A stretch of DNA of 64,000 bases from the IMG/VR virus record IMGVR_UViG_3300034685_000230, positions 1 through 64,000 of that record; one strand, given 5' to 3'. Below the pieces are notes generated by a model. It did not search any database. It was not told the origin of the DNA and was given only the letters and a program-made list of their open reading frames with translations. Made by a program: the position numbers and the translations under genes. Of the stretch, positions 34,250-40,468 are shown piece by piece. Position 1 is the stretch's first letter; each line of letters starts with the position of its first letter. The stretch comes from a virus.

Positions 34250-34618
34250 TCAGTGGTAGTAGATCGGTGTGTTCGGGTAACTTACGATAACCCTATATAG
34301 TTTAATCTTCCCACCGTCTGGAAGCTCAGAAGCTTCTTCCGAAAGCTCTCCGCCGCAGTACTGCACGACTACAGCCCTGTCTCCCACACTTAACTCTACA
34401 GTCTCACTACTACAGACTACACCGATGATACTAGCCAACCCCCTGTGCCTAACGTAGCTCTTGTATCCCGACCGAACGTACATGTCCATAACGCTCTTAA
34501 CGTTACCGCGGTCTAAGTTAAAGTAGTCCGTTATGTCGGCAACGTATACGTCGCAGGGAAAAGCGCTGTCCCTCAGCATGTCTAAGCTAAGCGTGTCGAG
34601 AATGTACTCTTCACTCAT
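34250..34618 (-). CDS. DUF1874 / AcrIII-1-like protein, candidate viral ring nuclease
   Basis: 122 residues from the ATG at 34618 (GAGGGGGG site). The order of elements follows the DUF1874 family (STIV B116, SIRV gp29/AcrIII-1, YddF). An N-terminal YILDTLSLDML resembles 'vyLtNAFSinML'. A central YVRHRGLASIIGVV resembles 'IGHDSTinlv', with the family's catalytic His. VELSVGDRAVVVQY and LPDGGKIKLYRVIV resemble 'mneGDealii' and 'GKisFYEV'. AcrIII-1 enzymes degrade cyclic tetra-adenylate and so block type III CRISPR defence. The Arg usually found in 'ISQRLEEG' is not conserved here (CGGEL), so activity is uncertain. The stop overlaps nothing; the start overlaps the previous gene's tail region. 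Confidence 0.5.
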   Translation of the reverse strand: MSEEYILDTLSLDMLRDSAFPCDVYVADITDYFNLDRGNVKSVMDMYVRSGYKSYVRHRGLASIIGVVCSSETVELSVGDRAVVVQYCGGELSEEASELPDGGKIKLYRVIVSYPNTPIYYH

Positions 34619-34629
34619 AAAAACCCCCC

Positions 34630-35094
34630 TCACTGGATAATCTTAACCCTCCACCCCTTAGTCTCGGCATCGTACCACCAGAGTCTAACACTTCTTAAGT
34701 AGACTCGAAGCAAGCTGTAGCATATGCTACACGGGTGTGACGACAAAAGCCTGCGCGTTCCCCTTAAGACAACTACGTCTGTGACACCGTCGGTTAACTC
34801 TTTTCTTAGCAGTTTGATCACGAGGTCTGCTTCGGCGTGAATTGACATGCACTTTAGATCGTGGTAAGTTTCCTTAAGAAAAGGATGTGTCTTCAGCTTG
34901 TTTTCACCGTACTCTACGAGTTTTGAACCGTCGAGAGCTACAGCTACGCAGCGAAGGCTTGAGTCAAAGCGTCGCGTGTTCTTTAAGTTGTGTTCTTTAG
35001 ACATTGTGGCAATCTCGGGTAAGATAGAAGGGAGAGCTCCCTTAAATCTTTTCCCTACTTTAACGTAGCTTGAGTTTAACCCAACACTTTTCAT
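34630..35094 (-). CDS. Cytidine/deoxycytidylate deaminase-like protein
   Basis: 154 residues. Zinc-dependent deaminase motifs: CMSIHAEADLV (HAE, about 96) and SSHPCSICYSLLRVY (PCxxC, about 124). It probably deaminates free cytidine nucleotides; a dCMP deaminase would feed dUMP to thymidylate synthesis. It is shorter than T4 Cd (193) and lacks the extra N-terminal zinc site. The ATG follows GGAGTAAGG. It is the first gene after the element at 35135-35316, whose promoter (35239-35267) points into it. Confidence 0.65.
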   Translation of the reverse strand: MKSVGLNSSYVKVGKRFKGALPSILPEIATMSKEHNLKNTRRFDSSLRCVAVALDGSKLVEYGENKLKTHPFLKETYHDLKCMSIHAEADLVIKLLRKELTDGVTDVVVLRGTRRLLSSHPCSICYSLLRVYLRSVRLWWYDAETKGWRVKIIQ

Positions 35095-35134
35095 ACCTTA
35101 CTCCATCTCACTTTAACTCTATAAGTTAATTAAA

Positions 35135-35235
35135 TTGTGAACTACCCCCACCTATAGAGGTGGTGGCTTCGTGGTCAATGCTCCCATCGGAGCAAGATTA
35201 CCCACGCTCAAAGGGCTGTTCCTTCCCCAGCTTTA
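35135..35235 (-). ncRNA. Omega-RNA-like structured RNA with IS605-type right end
   Basis: On the minus strand the transcript expected from the promoter at 35239-35267 starts near 35232. It contains hairpins TGCTCC-GATG-GGAGCA and CCACCT-CTAT-AGGTGG and ends GGGGGTAGTTCAC (end near 35138). This is the classic IS200/IS605 right end, the source of TnpB guide RNAs. No TnpB is encoded here. The bases following TTCAC, where a guide would lie, are AATTTAATTAACTTATAGAG. It also acts as the leader of the deaminase gene. Confidence 0.55.
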
Positions 35236-35238
35236 CCA

Positions 35239-35267
35239 ATTATACAGTATTAGGAAAGAATTGTCAA
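35239..35267 (-). promoter_or_regulatory. Perfect consensus promoter
   Basis: Minus strand TTGACA (35262-35267), 17-base spacer, TATAAT (35239-35244): a full match to the bacterial housekeeping consensus. It lies between two palindromic ends and would transcribe the omega-RNA-like element and the deaminase and AcrIII-1-like genes. Confidence 0.85.
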
Positions 35268-35270
35268 GCG

Positions 35271-35316
35271 ACATTCATCACCCACTTATAGAAGTGGGCG
35301 ACTTCTGTCGTTAATT
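35271..35316 (-). repeat. Second IS605-type palindromic end (left-end-like)
   Basis: Minus strand CGAC-AGAA-GTCG followed by CCCACTT-CTAT-AAGTGGG and GATGAATGTCG. It shares the CTAT-loop hairpin with the elements at 1-127 and 35135-35235. With them it would bound a miniature IS605-like element of about 180 bases containing only a promoter and the structured RNA. Confidence 0.5.
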
Positions 35317-35364
35317 AGGTTAAAATACTACGGTATTTTCTACGCCACTGCCTGTTAAATAAAT

Positions 35365-35387
35365 AAGGGGAGTTTGTAGCTCCCCTT
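35365..35387 (-). terminator. Probable terminator after the 35438-35950 gene
   Basis: Minus strand AAGGGGAG, 7-base loop, CTCCCCTT, followed by ATTTATTT. The stem is strong but the T tract is interrupted. Confidence 0.6.
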
Positions 35388-35437
35388 TGAGTTCATCCAC
35401 TAACAGATGCAACTCCCTCCCTCGCAAAAACTGTTTC

Positions 35438-35950
35438 TTACCCCTGCAGCTGCTCTTGGCAGAACAGCTTTATCATAACAAAGGAGTGTATGTAAGACCT
35501 AACTAGCTCCCCAATCTCTTCTAAGTTTGACAAAGACAATGGTAGCTTAAAACTAATTTCCCTACCGTCGGCTTCTGTAGAGTTAAACCAAAATGTTGCA
35601 AACTTAGGCTTTGATATATCTTTATCATCGGTAAAGTACGACAGAGTAACTTTCTTATTGTACTTTTCGCTGTTTCTATACAGCTCTACAATGCTAGCAA
35701 CATTCTTAGACTTGATAAACTCTAGAATATTTAAGCAGTCTTGAAACGTTAGCGAGACAACTATTTGCGAAGCGTAGTCAAATATCTTAGTTCCCTTAGG
35801 TATCTGCCCGGGTTTAATACCGTCGGGTAGCTTACCAGGTGTGTACGACGGTGCCGCTACTAACGCTAAGTTACCAGCCTTGTTAATCTTAAACTGCAGC
35901 TTCGCGTACTTTGGAAACACCATTTCATGAACATCAACACTGTACTTCAA
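35438..35950 (-). CDS. Hypothetical protein, mixed alpha/beta
   Basis: 170 residues, TTG start 9 bases after GGGAGG. There are beta strands near the N-terminus (YAKLQFKINKAGNLALVA) and in the middle (KPKFATFWFNSTEADGREIS). The helices are amphipathic. The C-terminus ends IKLFCQEQLQG. No catalytic motif or known family is recognised. The sheet-helix pattern could fit a small nucleic-acid-binding protein, but this is a guess. It is followed by a probable terminator and preceded by the nuclease-like and kinase-like genes. Confidence 0.6.
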   Translation of the reverse strand: MKYSVDVHEMVFPKYAKLQFKINKAGNLALVAAPSYTPGKLPDGIKPGQIPKGTKIFDYASQIVVSLTFQDCLNILEFIKSKNVASIVELYRNSEKYNKKVTLSYFTDDKDISKPKFATFWFNSTEADGREISFKLPLSLSNLEEIGELVRSYIHSFVMIKLFCQEQLQG

Positions 35951-36037
35951 ACCTTACTACCTCCCTTACGTTTTACGGAGTACTCTCCGGTGTTTTACTG
36001 CTATAGTTATAACTTTTAAAGCTTTAAAAACCTTACG

Positions 36038-37102
36038 TCACACTACATTATCGTATATCAGAATGTTCTTGTTCAAGCGACTCTTGTACACAGCTAGTAC
36101 TCTTAAACCACGGTAACCGAGCTTCTTAGAGTTTCGGGAAGCGTCGTTTCTTATTAGAAAAGCTACGTCGTCGTGGTCGTCTACATCGTCTAGACTGGTG
36201 ATCACTTTTGTTACAGGTATCTTAAACCAACCCTCATCGTCAACGCTAACGGTAGTGTCTAAGTCAAAACTCTTGACGACAACCGCACCGTTCGGTAGTA
36301 TGTCACTACCGAACACAACGTCTCTCTTCTCCTCTTCGGTGGGTAAAAAAGCAACGTTCGGTTTTAAACGGTACACACCCTTGTCAGTCAGCTCGAGTTC
36401 TACTACACCCTTCTCTACAAGCTCGTCTACAACTCTTCTAGCCTTAGCCCCCATGTAGTCATCGGCGGACTCCCAAGTTTCAGCATTGTCCTTCTTAAGC
36501 GATACAGGGTAGTCTAAGTTTCCCTGCAGTACTAAGTCCGCCTTTCGCCTGTTCTTTGTATCCGTTCCGGTCAGAACGCAGTTTTTAACGCCAACACAGC
36601 TAAACGTTTTATTCTTACCGACAAACCTTACGTTAACGGGCCCGTTAGCACACAGCTCGTTTATCTTATCCGCTAGAATCTTTTCGTTTAACACCCCGGC
36701 GCTGTGTTCTTTGTTCGGTTTGGCGACAAGCCTTATGTTGTTGTCTAGCTTAACGTAGCCTACCGACGAGACACCGCTCGGGGTGTCAATGTACACGCCG
36801 TCTAACTCGTCAGCTAGAAACTTTAGGAGCTTAACCCTGTTTTCATCGGTCTTTATATGAATTAACCTACTGTTCTTAACTACTACGCTCCCAACGTTTA
36901 AAGCTTTTAGTTTCTCCGCTACTTCAAGCACTTCTGGGTTAAAACTCTTCTCAGCTAGCAGTAAGTTTTTCACCCTTTTAAACAACTCGTCTTTGTCTAA
37001 CATGATGGGGGTGTGTGGTACCCTAGCTATAAAGCTACCACTCTTTTTCTTTTTCTTCTTACCCTTACTAATGTCGTACTTTCGCTCTACCGGCTTAGCC
37101 AT
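36038..37102 (-). CDS. Putative PD-(D/E)XK-fold protein paired with a kinase
   Basis: 354 residues from the ATG at 37102, 7 bases after GGAGAGG; the longer reading from 37156 has no such site. The N-terminus is a lysine tract (KGKKKKKKSG). Around residues 150-220, GVLNEKILADKINE, TKNRRKADLVLQGNLDYP and VSLKKDNAETWESADDYMG give an E, D, x-K order like restriction-type nucleases, a combination seen in a family of large-phage proteins. The C-terminal 100 residues are beta-rich. The start overlaps the stop of the P-loop kinase gene by 8 bases, so the two are translated together and may form a repair or modification pair. Confidence 0.4.
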   Translation of the reverse strand: MAKPVERKYDISKGKKKKKKSGSFIARVPHTPIMLDKDELFKRVKNLLLAEKSFNPEVLEVAEKLKALNVGSVVVKNSRLIHIKTDENRVKLLKFLADELDGVYIDTPSGVSSVGYVKLDNNIRLVAKPNKEHSAGVLNEKILADKINELCANGPVNVRFVGKNKTFSCVGVKNCVLTGTDTKNRRKADLVLQGNLDYPVSLKKDNAETWESADDYMGAKARRVVDELVEKGVVELELTDKGVYRLKPNVAFLPTEEEKRDVVFGSDILPNGAVVVKSFDLDTTVSVDDEGWFKIPVTKVITSLDDVDDHDDVAFLIRNDASRNSKKLGYRGLRVLAVYKSRLNKNILIYDNVV

Positions 37103-37937
37103 GAGACGCCTCTCCAGGGTTAACGTGCTGGGTAATTCTCTGGAGCATCTCGTCACTCAGTTCAAACTTACCGTTGGTCTTCTCCAACTTAAACGCCGTG
37201 TCTCTAAACTTAGAGCGAAACGTACTTTCGTCGGTATTCTTACTAAACACAACCCAGAGCTCGTCTAGAGTGTTTAGTAGCCCCTGCCGGACAGCCCTGG
37301 GGATAGTGTTTAGGATCTTTCTGTGCACGTGTTCTAGATAGTCTTCGGGAACTACGCGGTCCCTAGTCTTGTTACGTATCTTAGCCAAGTCAATACTCGT
37401 GACTACCCAAACTAGGGCAACCCTGTAGCCTAAGTCTTTAAACAAGCGTGTGTTTAAAACTAGCTCTTCAACGTTGTTACCGGTCGTGTCTATCACGAAG
37501 TTCTGAAGTTTCTTTCCCGAACTTCTTAGAAAACTGTCTAGCGCTTTGCTAAACAGATGTCTTTTCCAGCTAGTATATTTATGCAGCTCCTCCATGTCTC
37601 GAGGGTTCTTTGGGTCCGGCAGCCTACCGCCGTACGGTTCTAGAATCTGCTCCTTAACTCTCGGACTAGTCTCCGGGCTGTTGACTAGCTTTTCTAGCAG
37701 CTTAACGTACAGCATCTTTATGTTGTCGCTGTCTAACACCTTGGCGTCGATTAAAAGTTGGTTCCTAATAGTGTACGACTTGCCGGACCCCGGTCCACCG
37801 CACGTAAACACGGCCCAACCGCTTCTAGGGTACGGCTGGTTTCCAAACTTTACGGCTGAGTCTTCGACTACACCGACTAAGTTATACCTAGTGTTTTGCA
37901 GCGTCGCTTTAATTAAATCATGTAGTTTGTCTGGCAC
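37095..37937 (-). CDS. P-loop kinase-like protein
   Basis: 280 residues. The start is placed at GTG 37937, 8 bases after TAGGAGGT and just past the ThyX stop; the longer reading from 38006 lacks a site. Walker A is FTCGGPGSGKSYTIRN (about residue 47). A later LQNFVIDTTGNNVEELV gives the Walker-B-like Asp and a 'DTTG' lid-type element as in zeta-toxin and polynucleotide-kinase-type proteins. VALVWVVTSIDLAKIRNKTR follows. It probably phosphorylates a nucleotide, nucleic acid end or sugar. Co-translated with the nuclease-like gene. Confidence 0.6.
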   Translation of the reverse strand: MPDKLHDLIKATLQNTRYNLVGVVEDSAVKFGNQPYPRSGWAVFTCGGPGSGKSYTIRNQLLIDAKVLDSDNIKMLYVKLLEKLVNSPETSPRVKEQILEPYGGRLPDPKNPRDMEELHKYTSWKRHLFSKALDSFLRSSGKKLQNFVIDTTGNNVEELVLNTRLFKDLGYRVALVWVVTSIDLAKIRNKTRDRVVPEDYLEHVHRKILNTIPRAVRQGLLNTLDELWVVFSKNTDESTFRSKFRDTAFKLEKTNGKFELSDEMLQRITQHVNPGEASHG

Positions 37938-37950
37938 TGGTACGTACCTC

Positions 37951-38559
37951 CTACGTAGTGAAAAACTCTTCATACAAAAATCTATGACTATACGGTAGTT
38001 CGTCAAACATCTTTCTACACAATGTTTGAAACTCTTTTAAAGCTCTTGGACTAGTCCTAAGCCTGAAAATGTGGCGCAGTTCCCTAGCGTTTAGTGTCAT
38101 GACTAGCTTTGTTGTGGTTGACTCTTGAATGTAATACTTTAAAACATCGTTCGGTATACCGCACCGCACCGCTTCCTCTAACTGCGACTGTAGTGTCTCG
38201 GAAGTTTCCTTAAGCTTACTCAAAGTCGCAGCTTTGTCACTATCCTGTAAAACCACCGCTTCGTCTTCTGAGAATACGTGCTCATTTCGCACGGTTTTAC
38301 CCAGCGCCCACCTAGTAGACTGCACGCTTAGCGACACGTGTCTGTGGCGAGCTAGCTCTTGAAGCAGGGCTCTCGACACTCCCTCTATCACGAAGCTGTA
38401 GACAACATGCTCGACAACACTCTCGTGACCCATCGAGACTAGTTTTTTCAGAAACTCCGCCGCGTCGTAGCTGTCTATCTTACTCTCGGAGTTCGTGCAA
38501 GTTAGGGCAGCTTCTAGAGCCACCGTAACGGGCGTTAGATTTAACAAGCTAACTCTCAC
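37951..38559 (-). CDS. thyX: Flavin-dependent thymidylate synthase
   Basis: 202 residues. The ThyX signature RHRHVSLSVQSTRW (RHRxxSxxxxSxR, about 70-83) binds FAD and dUMP. Also typical are GHESVVEHVVYSFVIEGVSR before it and LNARELRHIFRLR near the C-terminus. It makes dTMP from dUMP with methylene-tetrahydrofolate and NAD(P)H. GTG start after AGGGAATGG. It slightly overlaps the previous gene. A ThyA-superfamily protein at 60531 would be redundant with it if both made dTMP, pointing to a different role for the latter. Confidence 0.9.
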   Translation of the reverse strand: MRVSLLNLTPVTVALEAALTCTNSESKIDSYDAAEFLKKLVSMGHESVVEHVVYSFVIEGVSRALLQELARHRHVSLSVQSTRWALGKTVRNEHVFSEDEAVVLQDSDKAATLSKLKETSETLQSQLEEAVRCGIPNDVLKYYIQESTTTKLVMTLNARELRHIFRLRTSPRALKEFQTLCRKMFDELPYSHRFLYEEFFTT

Positions 38560-38923
38560 TGCTTACCATTCCCTTTTCATTAATTATATCATATATTTCC
38601 TTATCTCTACTGTTTGTATCCGTGTAGTACGCCTCTACCTTCCTAGCGATGATTAAGCTCGCTAAGTCAGCGTACTTCAGCTTTATTAAACCTTCATCAT
38701 CGCTTGACACCGTAGTATCACCGCTTAGTGGCTTCGTCTTATACATCACGTGCATGTACACGTAGTCCTTGTCTTCAGTTATAACGTCTGAAAACAATAT
38801 CATCCCACCGACATATACCCTAATATTCTGGGTCTGGTCGGTAAAGTCTGACTTTACGATAAAGTACGTTGAGTTTCTATCCCGCTTAAACTTTAGCGCT
38901 GCTAGCAGCCTGTCGTAGTCCAC
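38549..38923 (-). CDS. Hypothetical protein
   Basis: 124 residues, beta-rich (STYFIVKSDFTDQTQNIRVYVGG), GTG start. The end overlaps thyX by 11 bases, and it starts at the last base of the preceding gene. No family is recognised. It belongs to a tight run of genes with the M15-like protein. Confidence 0.55.
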   Translation of the reverse strand: MDYDRLLAALKFKRDRNSTYFIVKSDFTDQTQNIRVYVGGMILFSDVITEDKDYVYMHVMYKTKPLSGDTTVSSDDEGLIKLKYADLASLIIARKVEAYYTDTNSRDKEIYDIINEKGMVSSES

Positions 38924-39384
38924 TAGAAGTCAGACTCCCTTCTATCCTGGTAGTAGACGTTTAGTACTACGCTGTAGCAGACGTCCCTGTGCACGTCGGT
39001 GCTACCCAGCTGAAACTTGTAGTACCGGTCGTCGTAGGGAAGCTTAAGCTCAACGATGTCATCTTCCTTAGGGTGGTCGTCGAACTTCATGATTCCGTTT
39101 AGCGTAGTGTTTGTCTCTACCGAGTGTCCGTAAGCTTTGAGTACTTCGTTGAACCGGTTGTAGTCAACGTAAACGTGAGTGTTTACCGTGTGGTACAAGT
39201 CCTCGTCCGTATGGTACGTAGTAGGGGTGTCTTGATACATAGGGTCCAGGACGGGCTGAATCCCTACCCATTTTCTAAGCCTGCACGGTATACCGTACAG
39301 TTCGATAATCTCGTCAGCGTAGTGCCTGAGTAGCGGCTTGTCGTCTAACTCGTGAAATATCTCGTTAAAGTTGATCTCTGCCAA
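38923..39384 (-). CDS. Hypothetical virion-type protein
   Basis: 153 residues, using TTG at 39384, two bases after the M15-frame stop; the longer reading from 39402 lies inside that gene. It has an N-terminal helix (NEIFHELDDKPLLRHYADEI), then a strand-rich half with LKLPYDDRYYKFQLG and VVLNVYYQDRR. The layout resembles small head-tail or baseplate proteins of large phages, but no family assignment is safe. Confidence 0.5.
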   Translation of the reverse strand: MAEINFNEIFHELDDKPLLRHYADEIIELYGIPCRLRKWVGIQPVLDPMYQDTPTTYHTDEDLYHTVNTHVYVDYNRFNEVLKAYGHSVETNTTLNGIMKFDDHPKEDDIVELKLPYDDRYYKFQLGSTDVHRDVCYSVVLNVYYQDRRESDF

Positions 39385-39385
39385 C

Positions 39386-39946
39386 CTACACCACCATTCC
39401 AAACCAGTCAGTTTGCTTGTCTTTTCGCATCGCAGCTAGCGTGTGCTCAACAGTGTTAAAGTAAGTGTAGACTCTCTTACCCCTATCGCTGTCGTAGCGC
39501 GAGAGCCAGTACAGCAAGGAACTCCTAGTGTCTACGTGTATAAACGACAGTTTACTACCGCTTTCAAGCTGGTTTAAACCGACGCAGTTAAAAACACCCG
39601 TTGCTTTTAGCAACACCTCACCGGCGTTTAACTTTCCGCATGTAGTAAAGTCAACGGCATCTCCGCTTGAGTGCAAGCTTGAGTTACACAGCTCAGTACT
39701 TCTACCGCACTCTAGACAGCGGTAAGCGCTTACGATCCTGACCGGAGTGTTACCAATGCCAGACCTAAGCTTTTCCAGTCTGTCAAGTAAGCTCGCGCTT
39801 ACTACTACTCTCCCGCAGTGTCGGCACTTAAACTCACCGACTCTAAAGTGTGGGGACAGGTGCCTACCGCTATAACGGTAACCGTCACTTACTCTAACGT
39901 ATGGTGAGCGGTAAAGCCAGCTCCTACACTTTTCTACGACTGCTCT
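39386..39946 (-). CDS. Peptidase M15-like domain, probably reached by -1 frameshift
   Basis: 186 residues in an open frame without ATG, GTG or TTG upstream of its conserved part. It carries the M15 (VanY/L-alanoyl-D-glutamate) peptidase pattern: HLSPHFRVGEFKC at the start, PVRIVSAYR, then LHSSGDAVDFT (zinc ligands His and Asp), VGLNQLE and FIHVDTR (third ligand His). Two CxxC pairs (CRHC, CLEC) are added. It would cut host peptidoglycan cross-bridge peptides. The frame is entered at T TTT TTA (39946-39952) of the preceding gene by a -1 shift, giving a fusion of about 347 residues. This could be an endolysin or a tail-associated peptidase. Confidence 0.65.
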   Translation of the reverse strand, partial: RAVVEKCRSWLYRSPYVRVSDGYRYSGRHLSPHFRVGEFKCRHCGRVVVSASLLDRLEKLRSGIGNTPVRIVSAYRCLECGRSTELCNSSLHSSGDAVDFTTCGKLNAGEVLLKATGVFNCVGLNQLESGSKLSFIHVDTRSSLLYWLSRYDSDRGKRVYTYFNTVEHTLAAMRKDKQTDWFGMVV

Positions 39947-40428
39947 AAAAAAGGGACGTCTTTCTTACTCTCCTCCATGGAGAAGAGAATAACGTTACTC
40001 ACGAACAGTGTCTTCATGTTGTCACTAAGTTCAACGATGTAAAACTTCTGTAGGTCGTCCTCACCTAAGTCAGCTACAAAGTCAACCGTTAGGAAGCCAT
40101 TTATCGTGACGGCGTAGTCGTTGGGTGAGAAGTCTTCAACGTCTACAGCCCTACCGTCGGGCGTCATGATTTTTTGACCTGGGTATACTACAATATTATG
40201 ATCTTGCAGGCCCATGCCTGACACCCTAATCAGCTTACCGACAGCGGCGTCTATCTCCTGCATATTTAGTATATTCGAGGTTTCCTCACCGTTGGGCCTG
40301 AAACCCGCCACTCTGAAGTCTGAGTTGAGTAGTTCTTTCTTAAAACTGTCGTACACCGCGTAGGCTTGTACGTTGCCGTGCGATGTGTACAGCTCGGAGT
40401 TTTCGTGTACAATGAACCTTTGAGTCAT
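39934..40428 (-). CDS. Hypothetical protein, N-terminal part of a frameshift fusion with the M15 peptidase
   Basis: 164 residues in frame, ATG after AAGGAG. Mostly beta (GKLIRVSGMGLQDHNIVVYPGQ, DYAVTINGFLTVDFV). No known family. Its last codons read CCT TTT TTA GAG CAG TCG TAG, containing the U UUU UUA heptamer. A -1 slip there removes only three residues and adds the M15 domain. The in-frame product would then be a short form without peptidase activity. A virion-linked targeting domain is a reasonable guess. Confidence 0.6.
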   Translation of the reverse strand: MTQRFIVHENSELYTSHGNVQAYAVYDSFKKELLNSDFRVAGFRPNGEETSNILNMQEIDAAVGKLIRVSGMGLQDHNIVVYPGQKIMTPDGRAVDVEDFSPNDYAVTINGFLTVDFVADLGEDDLQKFYIVELSDNMKTLFVSNVILFSMEESKKDVPFLEQS

Positions 40429-40468
40429 TTCGTACTCTCCTTTAGCTTAACTACTTATAATATTAAGT

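Noticed and set aside
37938-38006. Longer kinase start at 38006
   Set aside because: It would overlap thyX by 56 bases without a ribosome site, while GTG 37937 has TAGGAGGT at ideal spacing.
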